Of a DNA stretch of 64,000 bases, positions 34,209 through 41,831 are shown one piece after another. Below the pieces are notes generated by a model. It was given only the letters and a program-made list of their open reading frames with translations, made no database searches and was not told the origin of the DNA. Each line of letters begins with the position of its first letter. The first letter of the stretch is position 1. The DNA lies in assembly GCA_013289955.1 (NCBI GenBank), contig JABCYZ010000012.1, positions 62,001 through 126,000 of the forward strand, given 5' to 3'. Source of the DNA: Acidobacteriota bacterium (GTDB lineage: Bacteria > Acidobacteriota > Terriglobia > Acidiferrales > UBA7541). The translations under genes and the position numbers were made by a program.

Positions 34209-35666
34209 GGGCACGGTTCCTGGTGGCCTCTTTCTTGCTGTTCCCGCATTCGGGCCTCGTCCATACCTCGACAACGCCTTTTTCGCCGCATGGTACCCGC
34301 ACATGCCGTGCACACCCCCGCCCGGCGGCGTGGACGCGGAGCAAATGTAAATATCCGGCGCCGACGTGCCGTACTGTCGCCACGTCGGCCGGAACAGAAA
34401 CTGGCGCATGTCGAGCGTCCCGCCTCCGATATCCCCTCCTACCAGGTTTGCGTCCATGCCCTCAAGGCTCTCAGGAGAAAAAACGCGCCGCGCCAAAACG
34501 CACTCGCGGAAGCCCGGAGCGAATCGCTCGATCTGATTCTCCAGTCTCTCGAGCATGTTCTCTTTCGATCCGTTGGGCACGTGGCAATAAGCCCAGGCGG
34601 TGTGCTTGCCCGCTGGGGCTCGTGAGCTATCGAAAAGACTAGGCTGGGCGAGCAGAACGAACGGACGCTCGGCGGGTTCTCCCATTCGCACCGCCCTTTC
34701 TGAAGCGGCAATCTCCTCAAAGCTTCCGCCCAGATGCACCGTTGCTGCCCGCAGGCATTCGGCAGCTTTCCACGGAATCGCTGCGCTCAGCGCATAATCC
34801 ACCTTGAAGGCTCCGGCGCCGTAGCGGAATCTCTCTAGTCGCCGTTTGTAACTCTCCGACAGCCTTTGCCCTCCAATCTTGGCCAACTTCCGCGGAGTCA
34901 GGTCGCAGAGAAGCAGGTCATAGTTCTCCAGGGCTGCCAGACTCTGTACCGGCGAGGAAGTGCTCACCTTGCTTCCGAAAGCGGAAAGGATCCCGCAGAG
35001 TGCCTTTGTGAGCGACTGCGCGCCGCCGCGAGGAATCGGCCAGCCAACGGCGTGAGCCGGGACGGCCATCAGCATCCCGAACGCCCCGCCGAGCGGTTCG
35101 TCCATGCTGAGGAAGGAGTGCGCCGCGAGTCCCGCGAATAGCGCCCGCGTTCGCGGGTTACGAAACCGCCCAGCGACAGCCTTTGCCGATTGCAGCGCGA
35201 CGACCCCGAAGCGCGCCATCAACCACGGATGTCTGGGGATCAAGGAGACGGGACGCAAAATCTCAGGAGCAAATTCCGTCCAGCGCTCCACAAACGGACG
35301 CATGAGCTTGACCCACGCCAGTCCGTCCTCCCCAAGCGAGTCTCCGGCCTCGCCCAGATCACGTTCGAGGACGACTGCCGTGCCGTCGTCGAGTGGATGC
35401 GCCAGAGGGGCCGGCGAGTGAATCCACGCTAAGCCGTGGTTGGCAAGCGGCAGCGACGAGAAAAATGGCGATCCTGCGCCCAACGGATAGACGGCTGCTC
35501 CGAAGTCATGTCGAAAGCCCGGCAGGGTTAACTCCAGCGTGCGCACAGCCCCGCCCGGCTCCGGCTCCGCCTCCAGCACGTCCACCCGGACGCCCGCCTG
35601 CGCCAAAACGATGGCTGCTGCCAGTCCATTCGGGCCGGCCCCGATGACGCACGCTTTAAGACTCAT
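34197..35666 (-). CDS. Phytoene-desaturase-like NAD(P)/FAD oxidoreductase
   Basis: A 489-residue flavoprotein of the phytoene dehydrogenase/PYROXD2 group. The FAD fold is at the N-terminus: CVIGAGPNGLAAAIVLAQAG, then LEAEPEPGGAVRT. FRHDFGAAVYPLG and a C-terminal YICSASTPPGGGVHGMCGYHAA complete the pattern of the group. Carotenoid desaturases belong here, but so do many enzymes of unknown substrate, and no crtB or other carotenoid gene is nearby. It follows the DoxX-like gene by 45 bases on the same strand. Confidence 0.82.
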   Translation of the reverse strand: MSLKACVIGAGPNGLAAAIVLAQAGVRVDVLEAEPEPGGAVRTLELTLPGFRHDFGAAVYPLGAGSPFFSSLPLANHGLAWIHSPAPLAHPLDDGTAVVLERDLGEAGDSLGEDGLAWVKLMRPFVERWTEFAPEILRPVSLIPRHPWLMARFGVVALQSAKAVAGRFRNPRTRALFAGLAAHSFLSMDEPLGGAFGMLMAVPAHAVGWPIPRGGAQSLTKALCGILSAFGSKVSTSSPVQSLAALENYDLLLCDLTPRKLAKIGGQRLSESYKRRLERFRYGAGAFKVDYALSAAIPWKAAECLRAATVHLGGSFEEIAASERAVRMGEPAERPFVLLAQPSLFDSSRAPAGKHTAWAYCHVPNGSKENMLERLENQIERFAPGFRECVLARRVFSPESLEGMDANLVGGDIGGGTLDMRQFLFRPTWRQYGTSAPDIYICSASTPPGGGVHGMCGYHAAKKALSRYGRGPNAGTARKRPPGTVPLED

Positions 35667-35711
35667 GGCGGATCACAGCGAAGTTAACTCCCAGAAGGTC
35701 TCTTCCCTTTA

Positions 35712-37037
35712 TCAGCGGTTGAAGGGATATTCCTGTATCCAGTGAAACCCGCGGCTGACCAGCAGAAACTTGTGTAGGTCCACGAGCTGGAGCTGCATGT
35801 GCATCTTGTGGCTATCCATGTTCCCGTCCAGGATCAGCTGATCCTCCGCGACGCGCTCAAAGGTGAAGTTGGCCTTCCAGTTTTTGTCGCTATCCTTGCT
35901 AAGCGCAATGGTTTTGTCATTGGCGTTAATGGCCGCGCCGTAACGCTGAAACGTATCGTCCATGCGCTGAAAAGCCACCCGGTCCGGAGCGTCAAAGACG
36001 GCGCGATGCCAGCGATCATAATCCGTAAGAAGTGGCGAGCGGAGTTGGCCGTCGATGGAAAGCTCGGAGACACTCCAGATTCCGTAGAGCGGCGACTTTG
36101 GGCGACCGCCGCCCGAGGTGCGCCAACCGTCCCAGGCATTATAGGCATTATTTCCTATCACCCACATGCCCAGTAGGATCTGTGCGGCGAGCGCAATCCG
36201 GTTTGCCCGCCTTGTGCTGAAAAGCTCTGCCTGCGCCGAAGGCCCCACCGCGCGATTGCGAAGAAAGAAATCCGCCAGGCGCTCGAACTCCGGCGCAAGC
36301 AGAAAGACGGCCATGAGCAGCAAGTGAAACGAGAAAAGCTTCACGGGGACGTCATACGTCATATTGAGCATAAAGATCTGCGTCAGGTCTGCTAGTGAAA
36401 CGAGCGCACCCAGCGTTGTCGTCCGGGGGAAGATGAGCAGGATTCCCCCCAGCATCTCCGCGCAGCCAGCGAAAGTTTCATACGCCGGAGAAGCACCGAT
36501 CGAATACCAGAGAACTCCCATCGGAGAAAAATCATGGAATGGTTCGAGCAACCTGGTTAGAGACGGGAAGGGCATTTGCAGCGGAACGACTTTATCCATC
36601 CCGTACAGAATCATTTCAGTGGCAAGCGCAAAGCGAATGAAAAGCCGGAACCATTTGTACAGCGTCAGGTAGTTTTCGCGCCTGCGATCCAGAAAAGACC
36701 AGATCGAAGCAGCTAGAATGGCGAGCACCAGCACGCAGAAGGTTAAGATCCAATCGAAGGTCTTGTCGCCGCTGCCGCTGTCTTTGTAAACCAGTGGCTG
36801 CGTGACATGGAATATGTGCGTGGCGGTCCAGAAAACGATCGGCCGCATTGGCCAGAGCGTAGCGAGATCGGGAATCTCCACTTTGGGAATGGGAAACAGG
36901 CCACTGAGGATCTGCTCGCCAAGACAGTACAGTCCCAGGTACACAAAGCAGAAGCGAAACGCGACGCGGCGCGCAACGCTCCATCGAGCCGCGGGCGTTT
37001 CCCGCTGGGGTTGCGCGATCGGAACCTCACGACCCAT
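35712..37037 (-). CDS. DoxX-like multi-pass membrane protein
   Basis: A 441-residue integral membrane protein with around eight hydrophobic helices. Segments such as RFALATEMILYGMDKVVPLQMP, ETFAGCAEMLGGILLIFPRTTTLGAL and MLNMTYDVPVKLFSFHLLLMAVFLLAPE have the pattern of the DoxX/quinol-oxidase-subunit family. The last 120 or so residues form a soluble beta-rich domain (YGIWSVSELSIDGQL, then HMQLQLVDLHKFLLVSRGFHWIQEYPFNR). Function is not established. It likely heads a two-gene operon with the oxidoreductase downstream. The inverted repeat CGAGTCT/AGACTCG at 37058-37076 lies 20 bases upstream of its start and could be an operator. Confidence 0.68.
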   Translation of the reverse strand: MGREVPIAQPQRETPAARWSVARRVAFRFCFVYLGLYCLGEQILSGLFPIPKVEIPDLATLWPMRPIVFWTATHIFHVTQPLVYKDSGSGDKTFDWILTFCVLVLAILAASIWSFLDRRRENYLTLYKWFRLFIRFALATEMILYGMDKVVPLQMPFPSLTRLLEPFHDFSPMGVLWYSIGASPAYETFAGCAEMLGGILLIFPRTTTLGALVSLADLTQIFMLNMTYDVPVKLFSFHLLLMAVFLLAPEFERLADFFLRNRAVGPSAQAELFSTRRANRIALAAQILLGMWVIGNNAYNAWDGWRTSGGGRPKSPLYGIWSVSELSIDGQLRSPLLTDYDRWHRAVFDAPDRVAFQRMDDTFQRYGAAINANDKTIALSKDSDKNWKANFTFERVAEDQLILDGNMDSHKMHMQLQLVDLHKFLLVSRGFHWIQEYPFNR

Positions 37038-37139
37038 CCAGGCCCTCCGAGAGCGCTCGAGTCTACCTTAGACTCGCTTCCGTTTCAGCCCTTTCCCCCC
37101 TCGGCCCTGGCGCACTCCGTACCGGCAAGCTCGCCGACT

Positions 37140-37293
37140 GCGGTTTACTCCAAGCCGCTTCTCAAAAGCGGATATTTGGCGTCCTGACAGCCGGTGATTG
37201 CGATGGATTCCGCCAGCGCGGCTTGCTATTCTGGGTTCCAGGGAAATTCACAGCCTGTAAAGAGCGGCAGCCAGTCTGCCGCTCTTTTCTTTT
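37140..37293 (+). ncRNA. Candidate small RNA ending in a terminator
   Basis: The terminator at 37259-37293 must end a plus-strand transcript, but the nearest upstream plus-strand gene is 3 kb away and the region between is coded on the other strand. A short structured RNA beginning in this gap is the simplest reading. The 5' end is a guess; no strong promoter boxes are seen and no known RNA family is recognised. Confidence 0.3.
37259..37293 (+). terminator. Rho-independent terminator in an intergenic region
   Basis: AAAGAGCGGCAG pairs perfectly with CTGCCGCTCTTT around the loop CCAGT (37259-37287). The U-rich run continues to 37293. The 12-bp stem with flanking A and T runs could also work on the minus strand. 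Confidence 0.85.
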
Positions 37294-37488
37294 GGCGGGG
37301 TTCTCTTTTCCCGAGCTCGGTTGTTAGAAGAGTGGCCGCGTCGCCAAAAGCTACCCAGGCTCTGAAAATATCGCTCGCAAGCGCTGATTCCTGACCAATC
37401 AAAATAAACCGGACCGGGCGGATGTCTGGCTGACCAGTCCGAGCGCAGCCATCGACGGTTCCTAAAATAGGAAGAAAGGAAACACCAC

Positions 37489-37869
37489 ATGGGCATTCTC
37501 GAAGCTGCAAAGCCGGCAATTATCATTTGCACGAGAGACCGCGCACGCTCCACGGCGTTTTATCGCGACACTCTTGGTCTGCCACTGGCCTCCCAAGACA
37601 GCTTTGCCTCCATCTTCAGCATCGGCGGAGTCACTCTGAGAGTGTCGACCGTGCCCGATTTCACGCCGCACGAACACACCATCCTCGGATTCCGCGTCGA
37701 AGATGTTCCTGCCGCCGTAAAAGCCCTGCGTCAAAAGAATGTAGTCTTCAATATCTATCCTCACTTCCAGCAAGATGAACTCGGCATCTTGGCCGTTCCC
37801 GGAGGAGCCGTGCAAGTGGCTTGGTTTAAGGATCCCGATGGCAACGTACTAAGTGTGACAAACGCCTGA
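37489..37869 (+). CDS. VOC-superfamily (glyoxalase-like) protein
   Basis: A 126-residue single-domain member of the vicinal oxygen chelate fold: KPAIIICTRDRARSTAFYRDTLGLPL at the N-terminus, TILGFRVEDVPAAVKALRQKNV in the middle and WFKDPDGNVLSVTN at the end. Family members bind a metal and include glyoxalase I, dioxygenases and antibiotic-binding proteins. No specific activity can be assigned. AGGAAAGGAAA lies 8-18 bases before the ATG. Confidence 0.88.
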   Translation: MGILEAAKPAIIICTRDRARSTAFYRDTLGLPLASQDSFASIFSIGGVTLRVSTVPDFTPHEHTILGFRVEDVPAAVKALRQKNVVFNIYPHFQQDELGILAVPGGAVQVAWFKDPDGNVLSVTNA

Positions 37870-37925
37870 AACAAATCTCGAGGACACTCGATCGAAGCCA
37901 GGCCAGAATCAGGCATTCCGCATCG

Positions 37926-39002
37926 CTAACTCCTCCTCGCCGCATCTCGCGGTCCGAGCAGCCAGCCGCCGATCACATAACCAAGCGTCCCTGTGACCAT
38001 GCCACCGAAAATGTCCGCCACATAATGATATCGTCCCCAAATCGTAGAAACGCACATGCATGCCACCAGCGGCAGCATCACCCAGAACAGCCATCTCCGG
38101 TGCCGCCAAGCTCCCCAGGTCGCTGCGACTGCGCCCGCCACATGCTCCGACGGGAAGGCCGCTCCCCGCACGCGCCCATAATGCTCGATCAAATTGATCA
38201 GGGATGTCGCCGCACCGCCCTCTAACGGGCCTTGCCACGCGCCCGCCATCGAAAACCACGGGCTCTCAATCGGAAAGAAAATCGCAATTACATACCCGAG
38301 GGCGTAGCCCACTGCCGAATACGTCATCACCGACCAATATCCCCGCCAGTCGCGCCGGTAATACAAAACGCCGCCAACCACGAGCAAATAGGTGAAGTAC
38401 GTCAAATAAACAAACTGCATGAAGTCATTCCGACCCGGCGTCGCAAACTGCTCCAGCCACACGGTAGGGTCGACCCCCGTCAGCCAATGATCGAACGCAA
38501 TTAATTTCGCATCCTGCCACCCCGGCTCTACCAGATGCACCAACTGCCCCAGCTCCTCAAAGCAAAACAGAAAGAAAAGATGCGGATACCAATGCCGCCA
38601 AAAATGCCAAAACCTTTCGGAGAAAGTGGGACGGACATTCCTGGCTGTCTCGCTGCTTTCTTCATCGCCAAAGGTACGCTCGGAGACCCAAGCCTCGGTT
38701 CTGCACAAAACCAGAATCGCCGCCGCCACCAGTGCCTGCATCCCGATCAATCGCACGGGATGCGCCAGGTTCTCGGCAAAAAAAAGTATCAACGCACACG
38801 AAACCCCCAGGTATCCCAACGCGACAGACTCAAACGTCCCGGAAGCCGCCCATGCCGCCGCGAGTTCGCGCCCAAGGAGCGCGGCAAGACTCTCACTCGC
38901 CAATTCCACAGCCGCAGCGCTCTCGCCGTTCTCAATCGCTCTGTCACGCCACCCGACCGCGTACTCACTCCCTTTGTACTCATTCCGCTCGATGTTTTTC
39001 AT
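37926..39002 (-). CDS. PAP2-family membrane phosphatase/phosphotransferase
   Basis: A 358-residue membrane protein, longer than simple PAP2 phosphatases (about 200), with several helices and a C-terminal PAP2 core. The core has FPSEHVAG with His287 (consensus PSGH; the Gly is Glu here) and WGRYHYVADIFGG near residues 318-330, carrying the Arg, His and Asp of the third motif. A clear KxxxxxxRP first motif is not evident, as in the Aur1/inositol-phosphorylceramide-synthase branch. The ATG overlaps the stop of the HAD gene by 4 bases. Together with the HAD and CDP-alcohol enzymes upstream it likely acts on a phospholipid or sphingolipid head group. Confidence 0.8.
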   Translation of the reverse strand: MKNIERNEYKGSEYAVGWRDRAIENGESAAAVELASESLAALLGRELAAAWAASGTFESVALGYLGVSCALILFFAENLAHPVRLIGMQALVAAAILVLCRTEAWVSERTFGDEESSETARNVRPTFSERFWHFWRHWYPHLFFLFCFEELGQLVHLVEPGWQDAKLIAFDHWLTGVDPTVWLEQFATPGRNDFMQFVYLTYFTYLLVVGGVLYYRRDWRGYWSVMTYSAVGYALGYVIAIFFPIESPWFSMAGAWQGPLEGGAATSLINLIEHYGRVRGAAFPSEHVAGAVAATWGAWRHRRWLFWVMLPLVACMCVSTIWGRYHYVADIFGGMVTGTLGYVIGGWLLGPRDAARRS

Positions 39003-39805
39003 GCCCGGAATCCCGCCTTCGCCCGGGGCACCTCAAACTCGTCGTCACTCCCGTCCGTTCCCTGTGCTCTCCGTCGAAACGTTCTTTCTTTCCCCCACCA
39101 CAAAACCGCCCAATCCTTCCTCTCGGCAATCCGCGCCAAATCGTTCGACGGATTTACAGCCGCGGGCTTTCCCACGGCTTCAAGCATCGACCTGTCGCTG
39201 GCGCTGTCTCCATAGGCAAAGCATCTCCCTAAATCCAGATCTTCAGCCGCTGCGATCCGCCGGATGGCCCGCGCCTTTGCCTCGCCAAACATCGCCTCTC
39301 CCACAATCCGCCCAGTCCATCTATCGCTTTTCTCTCCGAGCCGCGTCGCGCAAACGCGAATCGCGGAAGCCAATCCTCTCGCTCTAAGCTCTGCCTCAAG
39401 CACACGCGCCGATCCGTAGGCCAACTGTTCGAGCGTGCCACTGACAATCACAATCAAGTGCCCGCGTTCCGCATGCCACACCACGCGCTCAATGGCCTCC
39501 GGATAAAACGGCGGGACTCTTGACGAATCTGTTTGGTCACGCGGAACTCCGCGCAAATACAACTTGTTCGCGTACATGACCTGACTCGCCCCGCGAGGCG
39601 CCAGCCGCACCGCCTCCGCAATCCACAAAACATAATTCCGAACCCCGATCAGCTTGCGGTATCGCAGCATCGAGAAAAATCTCTTCTCGAGTGACGGGAG
39701 GCACATGAGCGTTCCATCCAAATCGAGAAACGCCGCGGCGCCGGCGTTCTTCTCCTTCACGTCCTCTCGTTCCAGCCGCTTTTCTACGCTCCTCACCCCG
39801 ATCAC
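38999..39805 (-). CDS. HAD-IB (SerB-like) phosphatase
   Basis: A 268-residue haloacid-dehalogenase phosphatase of subfamily IB. Motifs are AAFLDLDGTL (nucleophile Asp28 and Asp30), VIVSGTLEQL, and FAYGDSASDRSMLEAVGKP. I start it at the GTG whose last two bases lie within the TGA stop of the upstream CDP-alcohol gene (GTGA). The same frame continues upstream but there it only shadows that gene. SerB-like HAD-IB proteins dephosphorylate small phosphates, and some act in phospholipid synthesis. Position in the trio suggests removal of a phosphate left by the phosphatidyltransferase. Confidence 0.87.
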   Translation of the reverse strand: MIGVRSVEKRLEREDVKEKNAGAAAFLDLDGTLMCLPSLEKRFFSMLRYRKLIGVRNYVLWIAEAVRLAPRGASQVMYANKLYLRGVPRDQTDSSRVPPFYPEAIERVVWHAERGHLIVIVSGTLEQLAYGSARVLEAELRARGLASAIRVCATRLGEKSDRWTGRIVGEAMFGEAKARAIRRIAAAEDLDLGRCFAYGDSASDRSMLEAVGKPAAVNPSNDLARIAERKDWAVLWWGKERTFRRRAQGTDGSDDEFEVPRAKAGFRA

Positions 39806-40473
39806 ATCGCCCCCTGCGCGATTCTCTTCACGCGGCGAACCCGCCCGACCCCCGAGACGAACCGCCATCCCTCGGCCAACACTGGCAATCCGCGCAACAG
39901 GCAAAACGCCGCCGTCATCCACGTCAGCACATGGGCGCCAACACGCACCGGCCCGCGGGCATCCGCGGTCATTCCGCCGAGCAGCCGAACGGGGCCGCGA
40001 GCGAGCGCCAACTCCAGACCGAGGTAGCAGAAGCACAGACACTTCATCGCCGCATACAAGCCGCGGCTCCAGCGCGACGCCACCAGCGCCCGTCCCCACC
40101 ATGTCTCCAACATCGCCTTCGCGCCCCAACCGGAGTGCCCCGCGCCGAGAGCCAGCCCGCGCAAAAAATCCGTCGCCGCGCCCCGCGCAAAAAAGAAAAC
40201 CGGCAGCCACAGCGGCACCATCCCCACCACCGCGAAATACGTGAAGTACACATTTTCGATCAAGCGGTCGCCGAGAATGTCGAGTTGCGCTCCGATCGGC
40301 GTCGCAAGATTCTTCCGCCGCGCCATGTGGCCATCGACAGCGTCCAGCGCTATCGCCGCTACCGTAAGCCCAACCGCCGCGAGATTCGCCCACGGACCGC
40401 GCCCAAACAAACTCACGGCGGCAAACCCCACCGCCACCCGCAGCGCTGTCACTTTGTTCGGCGTCCAACGCAT
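39802..40473 (-). CDS. CDP-alcohol phosphatidyltransferase
   Basis: A 223-residue membrane enzyme that joins a CDP-activated lipid to an alcohol. The full signature DGx2ARx8Gx3Dx3D is present: Asp47, Gly48, Ala51, Arg52, Gly61, Asp65, Asp69. About six transmembrane helices follow the usual plan. ATG 40473 has GGGAG about 9 bases upstream, better than the GTG at 40497. The alcohol could be glycerol phosphate, inositol (phosphate) or another. As first gene of a three-gene overlapping operon with two phosphatase-fold enzymes, it resembles inositol-phospholipid modules, but substrate cannot be read directly. Confidence 0.9.
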   Translation of the reverse strand: MRWTPNKVTALRVAVGFAAVSLFGRGPWANLAAVGLTVAAIALDAVDGHMARRKNLATPIGAQLDILGDRLIENVYFTYFAVVGMVPLWLPVFFFARGAATDFLRGLALGAGHSGWGAKAMLETWWGRALVASRWSRGLYAAMKCLCFCYLGLELALARGPVRLLGGMTADARGPVRVGAHVLTWMTAAFCLLRGLPVLAEGWRFVSGVGRVRRVKRIAQGAM

Positions 40474-40864
40474 AGCCGCCTGCTCCCTGCCGGGCACTCA
40501 AAAAGCGCCCGCGTTCCCAGATGGCAAGCCCTCTGCCAATCGGCGGCTGACTAACGCCTTGGGGATCAGCTACTTACGTGCCTTCTCGGAATGTGCAAAT
40601 CGCGGCGCGTCGGCCAAACCTTTCATCTGTCGCCCCCTTCCTTCCCTGCGTATCTATTGCCGCGCACCCGCGTCTAAGAGAGTTGCCCCGGGCAGTCCCT
40701 GCTAACGCGTGGCGCGCTTTTCCCGTCTTTGTGGGAGAATTGGGGAGTTCCATCAAGCAACTGGTGCCGCCGCGCGAACTGGCCTGGCTGTTTGCTGCGC
40801 CAGGTCTGACTCGGGAAATAAAATCTCAGATCGAAAGATAGAACCAGCTCAGGTCCAATAAAAG
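40474..40864. other. 391-base divergent intergenic region, no recognised gene
   Basis: Lies between the CDP-alcohol and ccdA genes, which run away from each other, so both promoters should be here. No convincing -35/-10 pair, structured RNA or conserved small protein is seen. A plus-strand open frame at 40578-40841 lacks a ribosome-binding site and any recognisable motif. Confidence 0.5.
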
Positions 40865-41761
40865 ATGACCGACGTTTCTCTCGCAGCAGCGTTTATCGCC
40901 GGGTTGGTTTCTTTCCTATCGCCCTGCGTTCTTCCTCTCGTTCCGGGCTACATCTCGATGCTCTCCGGCATCGGCATGGAGCAATTGCGGCAGGGCCAGC
41001 AGCCACGCGGCGGCCTTTTCGCTTCCGCGCTTTCCTTCGTCGTCGGCTTCTCCGTCGTTTTCATTTCTTTCGGCGCATCGGCGAGCGCTGTGGGCACTTT
41101 TCTTCTGAAAAACCGCGGGATGCTCGCGCCCATTGCCGGCGCGCTGATTTTGCTCTTCGGCTTGCATTTGGTCGGCGCCCTGGCGAAGCTCAGCTTCCGC
41201 ATGGGCCTGGCCATTGGCTCGGTGCTCGTCATTCTGGGCATTGCGGCGATTCTCGATCACGGCCCTCTCTTCTTCGGCCTCGGCTGGGTTCACTTTTTTT
41301 CGCTCTCGCTCATCGGCTTTTTTGGTCCGGCCCTCGCAAAGTGGCTCAATCGCGACGTGCACCTGCGCAGCACCAGCACGAAGCCCGGACTCTTCAGCGG
41401 TTTTTTTCTCGGCTTCGCATTCGCGTTTGGCTGGACTCCGTGTATCGGGCCGATTCTCGCAACGGTGCTTGCGCTCGCTGCCGCCAGCGATACGATTGCG
41501 CGCGGAGTCCTGCTCCTGGCGGTTTACTCCGCAGGTTTGGCCGTACCTTTCCTGCTGACAGCGCTCGGCATCGGGCAATTTCTCAAGTTTTATCAGCGCT
41601 TCCGAAAATATCTCCACGCCGTCGAACTGCTTAGCGGCGCCTTGCTGCTCTTTGTGGGCGGGCTCGTTTTCCTGAATAAGCTGACTTGGCTCGCGGGCAA
41701 ACTTAGCTTTTTGAACGAAGCCGTTTTGTGGCTGGAAAAAGCCCTGACGGGCGTGAAATAA
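40865..41761 (+). CDS. ccdA: CcdA-type thiol-disulfide transmembrane transporter
   Basis: A 298-residue membrane protein related to the DsbD-beta domain, which carries electrons from cytoplasmic thioredoxin to periplasmic thiols. Both redox cysteines are in place: Cys21 (SFLSPCVLPLVPGY) and Cys193 (FGWTPCIGPIL). The usual length is about 220-240. The extra residues sit between the third and fourth helices (about 115-175) and contain two more hydrophobic stretches (VLVILGIAAIL and FFSLSLIGFFGPALA). Downstream lie a thioredoxin-like protein and a free DsbD-alpha domain that could be its partners. Confidence 0.9.
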   Translation: MTDVSLAAAFIAGLVSFLSPCVLPLVPGYISMLSGIGMEQLRQGQQPRGGLFASALSFVVGFSVVFISFGASASAVGTFLLKNRGMLAPIAGALILLFGLHLVGALAKLSFRMGLAIGSVLVILGIAAILDHGPLFFGLGWVHFFSLSLIGFFGPALAKWLNRDVHLRSTSTKPGLFSGFFLGFAFAFGWTPCIGPILATVLALAAASDTIARGVLLLAVYSAGLAVPFLLTALGIGQFLKFYQRFRKYLHAVELLSGALLLFVGGLVFLNKLTWLAGKLSFLNEAVLWLEKALTGVK

Positions 41762-41771
41762 GCGCCCTGCG

Positions 41772-41794
41772 TTTCTCGCCGCAGAGGCGAGAAA
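41772..41794. repeat. 9-bp inverted repeat before the tlpA-like gene
   Basis: TTTCTCGCC and GGCGAGAAA flank the loop GCAGA, 11 bases after the ccdA stop. No U-tract follows on the plus strand. It covers the place where the -35 element of the promoter at 41809 should be, so it may be an operator rather than a terminator. Confidence 0.5.
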
Positions 41795-41808
41795 AATTCG
41801 CGATCGGG

Positions 41809-41814
41809 TATAAT
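41809..41814 (+). promoter_or_regulatory. Consensus -10 box (TATAAT) of the tlpA-cyaY-dsbD-alpha run
   Basis: A perfect TATAAT sits 17 bases before the start codon. No good -35 box is found at normal spacing, which instead overlaps the inverted repeat at 41772-41794, suggesting activator or repressor control. The leader would be only about 11 bases. Confidence 0.45.
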
Positions 41815-41831
41815 TGGTATTGAGGAATGGA

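Larger units (their letters stand above)
37038..37488. other. 451-base intergenic region with hairpins and an orphan terminator
   Basis: This gap separates the divergent DoxX-like and VOC genes. It holds a 7-bp inverted repeat at 37058-37076, a small hairpin (CCGCTT/AAGCGG at 37155-37171) and a strong plus-strand terminator at 37259-37293 with no plus-strand protein gene before it. AGGAAAGGAAA precedes the VOC start. No tRNA is recognised. Confidence 0.6.

Noticed and set aside
37059..37258. Possible tRNA before the orphan terminator
   Set aside because: A tRNA-like GGGTTCC stretch is present, but no T-loop consensus, acceptor stem or anticodon arm can be folded.
38999..40501. Single 500-codon minus-strand frame as one gene
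   Set aside because: Only the downstream half encodes the HAD enzyme. The upstream half is out of frame with the CDP-alcohol transferase, which has the complete motif; two genes with a GTGA overlap explain the sequence better.
40578..40841. 87-codon plus-strand frame upstream of ccdA
   Set aside because: No ribosome-binding site, no motif and no hydrophobic or repeat pattern; probably chance.
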